DNA from: an uncultured Erwinia sp.
GTDB taxonomy: Bacteria; Pseudomonadota; Gammaproteobacteria; Enterobacterales; Enterobacteriaceae
Assembly: GCA_946221915.1 (NCBI GenBank)
Contig: CAMIKG010000004.1
Span: 1 to 64,000, forward strand
Length of the DNA: 64,000 nt
Reading direction: 5' to 3'
Shown: piece by piece, positions 15,905 through 24,772 of the stretch
How the letters are laid out: every line of letters begins with the position of its first letter
Position numbering within the stretch: the first letter of the stretch is position 1
Made by a program: the position numbers and the translations under genes
Notes under the pieces: model-generated
The model's database searches: none
What the model was told of the DNA's origin: nothing
Seen by the model: the letters and a program-made list of their open reading frames with translations, nothing else

Positions 15905-18900
15905 TCAGAAGCTCGAAGTAAACTGCAACACCACGCCGTGCTCGCGGAAGTGATTTTCCAGACCGAAATTGCCCTGATATGCCAACCCTGGTGTCACCAG
16001 CCACGGCAGTTGCAAATCTGCGCCCAGCTCAACGGCAATCACCTTTTCACTCAGCGAGCGCGTCGTCAGCACATAACTGCTGTCACTGACGCTGGCATAG
16101 CCTACCCTGCCCTCACCCGCATCACTGATTTGCTGATTGTACTCCAGCCGGTTATGGAAGCGGATACCACCACTGTTCAGCGCCAGCGCATACTGGCTGC
16201 GCACGCCCAGTGCGCCAGACACCATATTCAGACTCTGGCTGCTGTAAGCCAGATTACTGCCGCCTGCATCCCGTTCGACAAAGGCTTCCAGCTGAGTCCA
16301 TGCGCTCTGGATACGGGCATAAGGCGCCAGCTGCCAGTCTGTGCCACGCCACTGCCAGCCCGAGGTCAGTGAAGCAAAAAATTGTTTGCCGCCACGATCA
16401 CCATGCGCAAAGTTGTCGATCTCACTCACGTAACGTCGGGTAGTAAAGTCGAGGCGGCTGTAGCCCAGCATAGTATCAAAGAACAGCCTGCCCGGGTGGT
16501 AGCTGCCATACAAGGCGGTGCTGATGGAACGGCCCTTATTTTTGCTGCCATCATTGCCAATTTCGCTGTCATAACTGCCATAACCCAGGCCAACACCTGC
16601 CACCAGCGTTGGGGTAAAACGGTAATCCGCGCCGGTACTGACGCCACTCAGCGTGTGTTTCAGCTGGACGGAATCCACGTTCGCCTGACCAAAATTGATA
16701 TGCCCGCCAGTCCAGACTGACAGCTTACCGTCACGGCCAAAACCGAGATCCGGCAGGCTGACCGCGTCTGGCACATCCAGCGGCTCTCTGCCGTTATAGC
16801 GATTAAACTGGCGTTCCGCCTCCAGCATCCGACGCGGCTGGCGATCCGACGACTGCGCCAAATTCAGCTTCAGACCAAAGGCGTCACTGAAACGCATCCG
16901 GTCATCATGCAGCAGTTCCAGTCGCTGGTTGAAGTTAACGATCTGCGCGGTGGCAAACTGCTGCACCGCCTGCCCCTGGGCACTCACCAGCCCCACCACA
17001 TCGGCATTCTGCGCCGGATTCGCTTTGCCGGAAATTTGAATCGTCAGGGAAGCGGAATTTGACACGCCTCCCTGATTCGTCAGCCGATAGCGCAGTACCA
17101 CGGTGCCACTGGCCGTGGCGCTGGCATTAAACGTCAGCTGCCAGCTGTTGCCACTGCCACTCAGCGCTGCCGTGCCCTGCGCGGCATCCGGGGTATTAAG
17201 CAATTCGGCAGAGGTAAACGGACCGCCAGACACACCCGCCGTCAGATCCACCGTCACCGATTCACCCGCCTGTACCGCCGTGCTTTGATCGCTGATCACA
17301 GGCGCATCCGCGGAGATGGTCAGGCTGTAGTTCGCCTGTCCCTGTGCCCCATTGGCATCACTGGCGGTGACGGTAAAGCTGGCGGTCGTTGCGACTGTGG
17401 GTGTGCCCGCCAGCGTACCATTGCTCAGGGTGATCCCTGTCGGCAGCGTGCCACTAACGGTATAGCTGTAGGGCGCGGTTCCACCTGTCGCCATCAGGTT
17501 CTGGCTCCACGGCGTTCCCACCGTGCCTGCAGCCAGGGCGCCCGATGCTGGCGTCAGGCTGATGGTCGTACTGCTGGCGGTAACCGTCATCGTAACCGTT
17601 GCCGCTGACGATATACCTGAACTGTTGCTGGCGGTATAGGTAAAGCTGTCGCTGCCGGAGTAACCTGCCGTCGGGGTATAGGTTATTGACGTGCCGGACG
17701 CGCTGGCGCTGCCGTGTGCGGGCTGACTGGCGACCGCCACCGACGTCGCAGCGCCACCGGACAACGCCAGTGTAATGGCGTTATTGCTGCTGTTGGCGGC
17801 CACTGTGGCGGAAACGCTACCGGCAACCGGCAATGCCTGCGCCACAGCCAGGCTGTAGGTCGCGCTGCCAGCCGAACTCAGCGCATCAGTCACGCTAACG
17901 CTAATCGTGTAGCTACCCGCCGTGGTCGGCGCGCCGCTGATCACCCCCGTGCTGCTGTTGAGGGTCAGCCCAGCAGGTAAACCGCTGGCGCTGTAACTGT
18001 AAGGCGCGGTGCCGCCCGAAGCGCTTAACGTCTGGCTCCATACGCTGCCGACCGTTGCGCCGGATAATGAACCACCAGCCGGTGTCAGATTAAGGACCGC
18101 GCTGGTTACTGTTATGGTCACCGTTGCCGCCGATGAGGTGCCGGCGCTGTTGCTGGCGGTATAGGTAAAGCTGTCACTGCCGGAGTAACCCGCTGCCGGG
18201 GTATAGGTAATCGACGTTCCGGACGCGCTGGCGCTACCGTGCGCGGGCTGGCTGGTGACCGCCACTGAGGTCGCTGCGCCGCCGGACAGTGCCAGCGTAA
18301 TCCCATTGCTGCTGCTGTTGGCGGCCACCGCGGCAGAGGTGCTGCCCGCGACCGGCAGCGCCTCTGCCACCGTCAGACTGTACGCGGCACTACCCGCTGC
18401 ACCATAGGCATCGGTAACGCTGACCGTGAAATTGTATGTCCCTGCCGTCGTGGGCGAGCCACTGAGCACACCGCTCGTACCGTTAAGCGTCAGGCCATCT
18501 GGCAGGCTGCCTGCGCTGATGCTGTAACGGTAAGGCGTTGTCCCTCCCGCGGTGCTGAATGTCTGGCTCCAGCTGGTGCCCACTGTCGCGCCCGCTAACG
18601 CACCCGCGGCCGGAGAAACCGACAGTGTGGCAGGCACCACGGTGATCGCGACTGTTGCCGTTGAGGATGTTCCCGCAGCATTCCTGGCGGTATAGGTAAA
18701 ACTGTCGCTCCCCGAGTAGCCCGCAACCGGCGTATAGGTGATCGCCGTGCCGGATGCGCTGGCGCTGCCGTGTGCCGGTTGCGTGACAATACTCACCGCA
18801 GTGGCTGTCCCGCCGGATAGCACCGGTGTAATGGCATTGTTGCTGCTGTTAGCCGCCACAGTAGCCGAGGAATTGGCTGCGACAGGCGCGGCTTCGGCGC

Positions 18901-19624
18901 GGGTGACTGTCACGGTATAACTCATGGTGGTGACACCATCCGCCGCCGTCGTCATAACGGTAATGGTATTTGCCCCGGTGGCAAGTGAGACGGTGGCGGA
19001 AGATCCTGAGGTCACTGTCGTGTTGTTCACCCTGACGGTGGCATTGCTGTCGGTGGTGACGGGTGACACCGTGACAGAAGAAACATCGCTGGTGACCGCC
19101 GCACTGTAGCTGGTCGTCGTGGAAGAAAATGACGGATTCAGCGTCCCGGCAGACAGCGTCAATGCCGACAGCGTGGCATCAGTAGCGACCGCGGCGCTAC
19201 AGGTGATGGTAAACGTGCTCAGATACGTTCTGGCATTCAAGTTGAGATACAGACCATTGGTTGTCAGTGTGCTGGAGTCCAGGGTATAGCTGTAATTTCC
19301 CGCTGCGCCGGTGTAACTGCTGTAAGAATAAATAACAGACAAAGAATAGGTGGACAGTCTCACTACACCAGAAACGGTCTGATTGGTTTTGGGGTCAGTG
19401 CCATAGTCGCTAAAAGAAACGGTAACCGTTTCACCACTGGCGAAATCGCTGGCTGCGATCCGACTGGTATAGGTACTCGAACCACTGGCCGCATTTAGCG
19501 TTGTGCAGGCGCTGGAAAGGGCAAGAGCCACACTGCTGCCGAACATAAACTGAAGCAGTAACGCGTTGATAAAGAGCAAGACAAAACGAAGACAGGCTTT
19601 TTTCCACGAACGCACCTTTAGCAT
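15905..19624 (-). CDS. Autotransporter adhesin with Ig-like tandem modules
   Basis: A 1239-residue outer-membrane/surface protein. A long signal peptide (about 1-36) carries basic residues before the hydrophobic core. Residues 37-145 are a Cys-containing N-terminal domain, and 148-240 resemble a cadherin-like beta-sandwich (D-A-T-L-S-A-L-T-L-S). Three tandem units of about 176 residues follow (247-772). Each pairs a VCBS/cadherin-type module (P-A-H-G-S-A-S-A-S-G-T, Y-S-G-S-D-S-F-T-Y-T) with a putative-Ig module (G-L-T-L-N, G-T-P or G-A-P-T-T-A-G). One more Ig-like domain leads into a helical linker (870-960) and a C-terminal autotransporter barrel ending in Phe. An adhesion or biofilm role is inferred. 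Its neighbour is the BamA paralogue. Confidence 0.85.
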   Translation of the reverse strand: MLKVRSWKKACLRFVLLFINALLLQFMFGSSVALALSSACTTLNAASGSSTYTSRIAASDFASGETVTVSFSDYGTDPKTNQTVSGVVRLSTYSLSVIYSYSSYTGAAGNYSYTLDSSTLTTNGLYLNLNARTYLSTFTITCSAAVATDATLSALTLSAGTLNPSFSSTTTSYSAAVTSDVSSVTVSPVTTDSNATVRVNNTTVTSGSSATVSLATGANTITVMTTAADGVTTMSYTVTVTRAEAAPVAANSSATVAANSSNNAITPVLSGGTATAVSIVTQPAHGSASASGTAITYTPVAGYSGSDSFTYTARNAAGTSSTATVAITVVPATLSVSPAAGALAGATVGTSWSQTFSTAGGTTPYRYSISAGSLPDGLTLNGTSGVLSGSPTTAGTYNFTVSVTDAYGAAGSAAYSLTVAEALPVAGSTSAAVAANSSSNGITLALSGGAATSVAVTSQPAHGSASASGTSITYTPAAGYSGSDSFTYTASNSAGTSSAATVTITVTSAVLNLTPAGGSLSGATVGSVWSQTLSASGGTAPYSYSASGLPAGLTLNSSTGVISGAPTTAGSYTISVSVTDALSSAGSATYSLAVAQALPVAGSVSATVAANSSNNAITLALSGGAATSVAVASQPAHGSASASGTSITYTPTAGYSGSDSFTYTASNSSGISSAATVTMTVTASSTTISLTPASGALAAGTVGTPWSQNLMATGGTAPYSYTVSGTLPTGITLSNGTLAGTPTVATTASFTVTASDANGAQGQANYSLTISADAPVISDQSTAVQAGESVTVDLTAGVSGGPFTSAELLNTPDAAQGTAALSGSGNSWQLTFNASATASGTVVLRYRLTNQGGVSNSASLTIQISGKANPAQNADVVGLVSAQGQAVQQFATAQIVNFNQRLELLHDDRMRFSDAFGLKLNLAQSSDRQPRRMLEAERQFNRYNGREPLDVPDAVSLPDLGFGRDGKLSVWTGGHINFGQANVDSVQLKHTLSGVSTGADYRFTPTLVAGVGLGYGSYDSEIGNDGSKNKGRSISTALYGSYHPGRLFFDTMLGYSRLDFTTRRYVSEIDNFAHGDRGGKQFFASLTSGWQWRGTDWQLAPYARIQSAWTQLEAFVERDAGGSNLAYSSQSLNMVSGALGVRSQYALALNSGGIRFHNRLEYNQQISDAGEGRVGYASVSDSSYVLTTRSLSEKVIAVELGADLQLPWLVTPGLAYQGNFGLENHFREHGVVLQFTSSF
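17309..18886 (-). repeat. Three tandem repeats of about 525 bp inside the autotransporter gene
   Basis: The coding repeats begin at residues of about 247, 424 and 599 (P-V-A-x-x-S-x-x-V-A-A-N-S-S). DNA similarity between units 2 and 3 is high by eye. Such arrays vary in copy number by recombination, so strains may differ in stalk length. Confidence 0.8.
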
Positions 19625-20006
19625 CCCTTAAACTCCGGCAGGTATTTAATCAAGAAGCCCCTGTCCCTGGTTATGACTGGAGGGCAGTCCGACGTCGTCA
19701 TCTATGAACGTGTCAGCGACATCTGTTATCGACAAGGATGTGTTATTTATCGGAAAAAAACGGCAATGCTTTACTGCTCAAGACGTAAAATCACCCGGTG
19801 GGTGTATAGGGCTGTATATGATATTTATAAAGTTCTTGCGAACCTTTCCTGATAATAAACTGAATCCCCTGACTAATGACAAAGAATTATTAATCGATAC
19901 CACACGCGTTAAAAATAACTCCAGTGATGATTTCAGACGGCTATTTTCGTTAACATCAGGCAGCCAGTGCCAAAAACACTGGCTGCCCATTGCGACTCTC
20001 TTTCTG
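19625..20006. other. Intergenic region between the MACPF and autotransporter genes
   Basis: 382 bases between two leftward genes. An 11-bp perfect inverted repeat (GGCAGCCAGTG at 19959-19969, CACTGGCTGCC at 19977-19987) lies 20 bases past the MACPF stop but lacks a T run. The rest should hold the autotransporter promoter; none is clear. Open frames crossing here look spurious. Confidence 0.5.
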
Positions 20007-22898
20007 TCATCTGACAAGAATTTTAGGACTCAGCAAGCGCGTTGCCAGATTAAAGTCCAGACCAATTGCTACAATGGTTTCACTCTCATTTGCAGAGAGC
20101 TGAGAGATGGCTGTCGGCGTCGCGGTTTCTCTGTCAGGCATCTTTGGCAGTTTAGCCGTAGCAGAATCAGCTGCCAGTGAAATCCATGGGCCATTAGGTT
20201 TCAGCTGATACATAAAACCAAGCACTTTGCCGGGTTTGTTTGCCGTTGCCAGTTTGATTTTATGAATTGGCACCGCAGGCAAATAAAGCCAGCGTGTATC
20301 AACCGCCGCAGGCGATCCCGTAACGATTTCCTGCATGTTGCTATCGAGAGGTTCACCATGACGAATCGTTTGCGGTGAGCCATCTTCCCTGCGATAAGCC
20401 ACTTCAAGCTGTAATGCGTAGCCTTCCCCCCAGGTCACCTTGCCTGCGCCACGCAACCGCACAACCAGGCGGAGGCCTGTGAGTCGGCCATTAATTTCCA
20501 GCGGACTACTATCGACCATTTTGGTCCAGTCCTGAGTATTCCGGCCATCCGACAGCATACGTGTTATAAAACTCGTATAGTCGGTTTTTCCGGTTGCAGT
20601 TTCCTGAGTCCAAACCTGAGGAGGATTGGTGGAGTCACGTAGCATACCGACGGAATTGCCGGAGGCAACCTGCCCCTGTACAGGAATGATGCAGGCGGCA
20701 ACACCACTTTCACCACTGGCAGGTACCAGCTGTGCGCCATTATCCAGTTTCCAGCTTTGCATCAGCCAGGGGCTATAGGGTTTCGCTAACAATAAATGGT
20801 TTTCTTTAGCTAACGAAAGCAGCACGTTATAGGTTTTATCCCCATCCTCAGCGTCAATGGCCGACACAACGTTGCCGTCATTATTCATTTGCCAGAGCTG
20901 ATGAGGGCCATGAATATCAGGCAATGCGACAATCTGGTAATCTTCAGTCGCATTCAACTTTTTACCTTCTTCCGCCCCCTTGATTGATAATACCAGGCCG
21001 GTATCAGGTGCACGTAATTTGAACCATGGATACGTTTTCTCGGTGGGAAGATCATTTTTCATATCTTCAATGATATAGCGGTCACGTACAGAAAAACTCC
21101 ACAAGCGACTCAATCCATCATTTGGGCTTCGCTTACGCATAAAGAGGCGCTTCGACTCATTGGTATCGAGAATATAATTATCACCTAATACGGTATTAAT
21201 GATCTCTCCCGATCCAGGGTATTCCCATGTCTGATATTCTGCCCGACCGGCCTGACTGATAATGACGTCATAGTTATCACGGCCTTTTTCTTCGGCACCC
21301 ACCACGGTAAGTGCAAAATTGATATCTTTGCTGCTGGCAAAGGTTCGGGTTGTTGAAGTCATAAAGCTGAGAATATATCCCTGCTCATTCATGCGCCATA
21401 GCTGCTCAGGCTTCACGTCTGGGGTAGTGAGAATAACCGGCTCTTTTTCAACAGGCACTTTGGACTTAAGCGAGATGGCTGTATTAAAGGCATTATTTTC
21501 AATGCTGAAAAAGGTCTCTTCCGCAAGCGATCCGGCATCATCACCATAGGCACCATAGAATAAGAACCAGGCACCATCATCATACAGCAGGGTACGTTTA
21601 GTGTTATTGCTGGCATACTCTTTGAGCAAATCCCAGCACTGCTTTGATATGCTCTCCGAAAGGATATCAATACTCGGTACGAGATTTTCACGCTGTACCG
21701 CCGCCCAGCGCCGATAATCATACAATGACTCGACCCAGACAGCAGCATTCTGCACCACCGCACCTTCACCGCCCACCGCGTGAAAAGTGATACTCTGTGA
21801 TTCCTTTCCTGTTTTATTGCGCGTGACTTTCTGGCTCCCTGTGTCACCGCTTACAGACATTTCACCCTCAGCGGTCGGCATGCTAAGGCTGACCTTAAGT
21901 TCAGCGGCAAAACGTTCCGTCACATCGGATTTATTCTCTTCTCCCGTGAATTCTTTCGCTTCCGTGGCAAAGAGGCGCCCCCCAACCAGCGTCTGCCCGG
22001 AAACAAAATGGCCGAAACTATCAAGCACACGTTTCAACGCTGAAAAGCGCTCTTTCAGTGTTCCCTGAGTCAACACGGCCTTGCGACAGGCATTTTCGAA
22101 TTTAGGACTGGCGTAAGGTTCCAGTTGATCAAACGATAATTCGATACGCGGCAGGAAGAAATTCGCTGTGGTATAAACATTTTTGCCTACAGTACCCGTA
22201 TTTTCCTGTTCTGCCCGATGATAACTTGCCCCAATCCCCATAGCGACGGTGGATGCCATGCCAGCGGAAGCGGCCAGCGAGAATTTCAGGTTGGTGACAC
22301 CATTTTTTTGCGTCTGATGAACGGCTTCAGAAGCGGTGAAATAGTTTTCAAAATAGCCGGAAAAATTGGGTTTCCGGTACAGTACCGTATCAACATACCC
22401 GGCATTGTCATCCTGAGCAGCGGCAATAATATGTTCAGGACGCGCCAGAACCTCATGAAAACTCACTTCAACCGGATTGGAAAGGCGGTGATCAATGACC
22501 ACACCTTTATAAAAACCCACCCGATCAAGCAAATCCTCACGCTGTGCAACGGTCAGATCAAAGAAATCGGGCGCATCACTCAGTTTCACATCACCGGCTT
22601 TCAACAGCGTGGCAACATCGCGCGAGGTAAACTCTTTGCCTTCATATTCCAGTGATTCCAGCTTTTCAATCAGCGGAGCATTGATATCAGGTGTTGTGAC
22701 ACGTACAGCATTTAATAATTTCGTACGGCGATCTGCCGCTTCTTTCTTCAGTGCTTTTAATTCAGCATCAGCCTCGACTTCTGCTTTCTTAAGCACGATA
22801 GTCTGCTGGCTGCGAGTGAGCTGGTCAAAACGCTGCATGAATTCGCCATCGGGGAGGGCATCATTGTTTTTCTGGTCATCGCTGATATCTTGGCTCAT
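20007..22898 (-). CDS. MACPF pore-forming-like protein with lectin-type repeats
   Basis: A 963-residue protein without a signal peptide. Residues 20-65 are charged and helical. About 130-430 resembles a membrane attack complex/perforin domain: G-H-F, seven residues, then G-G (296-307) is close to the family signature, and a later V-G-G-E-G block followed by W-V-E-S-L, R-R-W and L-V-P-S-I-D-I-L matches the region that ends bacterial and fungal MACPF domains. About 490-770 contains repeated Q-x-W-like motifs (L-W-R-M, T-W-E-Y, L-W-S-F, L-W-Q-M, S-W-K-L, V-W-T-Q), suggesting one or two beta-trefoils. The last 190 residues are beta-rich and unrecognised. I chose the ATG at 22898, with AAGGAG eight bases upstream; a GTG at 22907 would lie in that ribosome site. 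A secreted or lysis-released pore-forming toxin is inferred. Confidence 0.75.
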   Translation of the reverse strand: MSQDISDDQKNNDALPDGEFMQRFDQLTRSQQTIVLKKAEVEADAELKALKKEAADRRTKLLNAVRVTTPDINAPLIEKLESLEYEGKEFTSRDVATLLKAGDVKLSDAPDFFDLTVAQREDLLDRVGFYKGVVIDHRLSNPVEVSFHEVLARPEHIIAAAQDDNAGYVDTVLYRKPNFSGYFENYFTASEAVHQTQKNGVTNLKFSLAASAGMASTVAMGIGASYHRAEQENTGTVGKNVYTTANFFLPRIELSFDQLEPYASPKFENACRKAVLTQGTLKERFSALKRVLDSFGHFVSGQTLVGGRLFATEAKEFTGEENKSDVTERFAAELKVSLSMPTAEGEMSVSGDTGSQKVTRNKTGKESQSITFHAVGGEGAVVQNAAVWVESLYDYRRWAAVQRENLVPSIDILSESISKQCWDLLKEYASNNTKRTLLYDDGAWFLFYGAYGDDAGSLAEETFFSIENNAFNTAISLKSKVPVEKEPVILTTPDVKPEQLWRMNEQGYILSFMTSTTRTFASSKDINFALTVVGAEEKGRDNYDVIISQAGRAEYQTWEYPGSGEIINTVLGDNYILDTNESKRLFMRKRSPNDGLSRLWSFSVRDRYIIEDMKNDLPTEKTYPWFKLRAPDTGLVLSIKGAEEGKKLNATEDYQIVALPDIHGPHQLWQMNNDGNVVSAIDAEDGDKTYNVLLSLAKENHLLLAKPYSPWLMQSWKLDNGAQLVPASGESGVAACIIPVQGQVASGNSVGMLRDSTNPPQVWTQETATGKTDYTSFITRMLSDGRNTQDWTKMVDSSPLEINGRLTGLRLVVRLRGAGKVTWGEGYALQLEVAYRREDGSPQTIRHGEPLDSNMQEIVTGSPAAVDTRWLYLPAVPIHKIKLATANKPGKVLGFMYQLKPNGPWISLAADSATAKLPKMPDRETATPTAISQLSANESETIVAIGLDFNLATRLLSPKILVR

Positions 22899-23223
22899 CT
22901 GAATCACTCCTTGAGCAATATGAAAATCGCCATACTGCCAGACAGTATTGAATAGTTAGAAATTATTGCCACCAGGAAATCTCATGTATTTATCCAGAGA
23001 AAACCCTGCAACACATGTAATTTCGCTACGGTATTAGTGCAGTCAATAAATTTGATATCAATTGATAGCACTAGCTAATAAATTCAATCGCCAGAATAAC
23101 AACACAAAAAACGCTCTTTTTTGACGAATGAATTATAAAATACCTGTCAAAAAAGAATCATAGTAATCATATTAAAAAAGCAGAACCAATAATAATCACC
23201 GCACAAAAAACATAGGTAGAATC
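22899..23223. promoter_or_regulatory. AT-rich divergent region between the MACPF and nuclease-fold genes
   Basis: 325 very AT-rich bases. A 10-bp inverted repeat, CTTTTTTGAC (23116-23125) / GTCAAAAAAG (23146-23155), lies about 70-110 bases before the rightward gene and could be a shared operator or hairpin. AT-rich DNA of this kind is often silenced by H-NS. No reliable -35/-10 pair was found. Confidence 0.45.
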
Positions 23224-24294
23224 ATGATAGAAATCATATTCTGGAATACTGAGAGGCTGTCTGATACCGTAGTACTAAAAAGTGAGAAATATAGTAAAGC
23301 AGCTGAAATCGCGGATAAGATAGCAAGCGAGCAAGCCAGTAAACTCGGTATAAACCAACTTTCACAGCTAACAGAAAAAATTAAAAAAGAAATGGTGCTT
23401 GAAGAAGAACATGGGCATGAAAACTTTTTTTTGGACGGTGATGACTCAGAAGATGAAAATGAACCCAGGATATTCAGCAAGAAAATATTTAAAGAACTCT
23501 ACAAACTCAATCATAAAATAAAAAAGGAAAGAAGAGAAAGCAAAAAATACAAAACCGAATCACTTATAAAATTTGAAAAAACATACAATATTATTCGAGG
23601 AAGAGAAGAGAAAAAACTGATAGCAAAAATAAATAATTCGGACAGAGCAAATTACAGCAAAGACATTTACGCAGCAAAGTGTCATTATGCGAGATCTCTG
23701 AGAAATAATGCAGGATATGTTTTTTTCTGTGAATGCGTCATGGGTTATGAAGACTATCAGGATACGACCCCGTCCGCCCTGAGGAAACAACAAGAAAAAA
23801 ATAAAATAAAAACAAACAACTTAGGATATAGCTGTTACAAGAACGGAGAAGCTATCAAACTAAATAGACTGAAGCTGCCAGATTTTATTGAAAAAAAATT
23901 AATCCGCATACCAATGTTCTTATCGATTGATAATATTGATTTTATATTCTGGCATGCCACTGCATCAACCGATAAACAAGTTGTATTTTCCTTCATTGAA
24001 TCACTTAATCAAAGAAAAGAAAAATTCGTTTTATTTGGAGACCTAAACATCGCACCTGAAATATTGCAAAGTCTCTATAATGGGAGCATTATATCACCCT
24101 CGGAGCCAACCAGAATCTCTGGTAACATCATTGATTATGCTATCAGCAATATCACTGATGGAAGCTTATCATGCACGCCATACCTGAATGTGGAAGATGA
24201 AAAAGAAATAAAAAGAGTAACCGGATCAGACCATATGATTATGCGGCTAACTTATAACGATAACAGAAGAAGGTCGCCAAGAAATAAAAAATAG
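23224..24294 (+). CDS. Endonuclease/exonuclease/phosphatase (DNase I/CdtB-fold) protein
   Basis: A 356-residue protein with all core motifs of the EEP superfamily: N8 in F-W-N-T-E-R, E170 in F-F-C-E, H244 in F-W-H-A-T-A-S, D273/N275 in G-D-L-N, D304 in I-I-D-Y-A-I, and D336-H337 in G-S-D-H. It should cleave phosphodiester or phosphomonoester bonds in a metal-dependent way. Between the first two motifs lies a 130-residue insert rich in Lys and Glu, predicted to be helical, where ordinary family members have a short loop. There is no signal peptide. The gene is far more AT-rich than the chromosomal genes, with AAA/ATA-heavy codons, which suggests horizontal transfer. Divergent from the MACPF gene, it may be a nuclease toxin; a housekeeping nuclease is less likely. 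Confidence 0.8.
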   Translation: MIEIIFWNTERLSDTVVLKSEKYSKAAEIADKIASEQASKLGINQLSQLTEKIKKEMVLEEEHGHENFFLDGDDSEDENEPRIFSKKIFKELYKLNHKIKKERRESKKYKTESLIKFEKTYNIIRGREEKKLIAKINNSDRANYSKDIYAAKCHYARSLRNNAGYVFFCECVMGYEDYQDTTPSALRKQQEKNKIKTNNLGYSCYKNGEAIKLNRLKLPDFIEKKLIRIPMFLSIDNIDFIFWHATASTDKQVVFSFIESLNQRKEKFVLFGDLNIAPEILQSLYNGSIISPSEPTRISGNIIDYAISNITDGSLSCTPYLNVEDEKEIKRVTGSDHMIMRLTYNDNRRRSPRNKK

Positions 24295-24327
24295 ACTGCA
24301 CATTGATAGTAAAAAATCATTATCGTA

Positions 24328-24353
24328 TTACAGGCACAACGTTGTGCCTGTAA
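24328..24353. repeat. 26-bp perfect palindrome
   Basis: Half-site TTACAGGCACAAC followed directly by its reverse complement, lying between the converging nuclease-fold and inhibitor genes. There is no T tract, so it is either a cruciform or terminator-like hairpin or a protein-binding site. Confidence 0.8.
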
Positions 24354-24377
24354 GCGCGCGGATGTAGCATTTCAAGA

Positions 24378-24761
24378 CTACTGATACGGCATCTTGTCCA
24401 GTTGCTCAATACGTGTCTGGTTAAGCTGACTGATACATCTGTTCGTCAGCGTACTGTAAGCCACGGTTCCTTCTTCAGCGAGAAAAGCCTGCATCTTGCA
24501 TTGATTTTCACGGTACGTTAACCAGCCACGCTGTGCATTGAGCAAATCCTGCTGCAATGTTTTTTGCCACTGCGCATCGGCATGATAAGCGGCAGCAATA
24601 CGTTGCTTTGCCTCCGTCCAGGCAATATTAAGCTTCTGCTCCGAAGCATCTTTTACCTGCCGTTCACAGACATCAATTTGCGCATTGTCACGACAATCAC
24701 TGGCCGCCCAGGCATTATCTGCCATGGCGAAAAAAGCAGCCAAAATAAAAAAAATCTTCAT
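24378..24761 (-). CDS. LprI-type periplasmic lysozyme inhibitor (putative immunity protein)
   Basis: A 127-residue exported protein of the LprI/DUF1311 family. A signal peptide (1-20) ends A-W-A-A, and cysteines C23, C32, C88 and C109 fit two disulfides. The core Q-R-G-W-L-T-Y-R-E-N-Q-C is the family hallmark. Members bind and inhibit lysozymes in the periplasm. It starts 11 bases after the stop of the muramidase gene with its own AGGA site, so the two are co-transcribed. The most economical reading is that it protects the cell from the muramidase encoded upstream. Confidence 0.85.
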   Translation of the reverse strand: MKIFFILAAFFAMADNAWAASDCRDNAQIDVCERQVKDASEQKLNIAWTEAKQRIAAAYHADAQWQKTLQQDLLNAQRGWLTYRENQCKMQAFLAEEGTVAYSTLTNRCISQLNQTRIEQLDKMPYQ

Positions 24762-24772
24762 CTCACGTCCTG

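Noticed and set aside
19704..20180. 158-codon rightward open frame across the autotransporter/MACPF gap
   Set aside because: No ribosome site, no family resemblance, and it runs into the 3' end of the MACPF gene on the other strand.
23132..23150. Perfect TTGACA and TATAAT on the minus strand before the MACPF gene
   Set aside because: Only 7 bp separate the hexamers, far from the 16-18 bp needed for a sigma-70 promoter.
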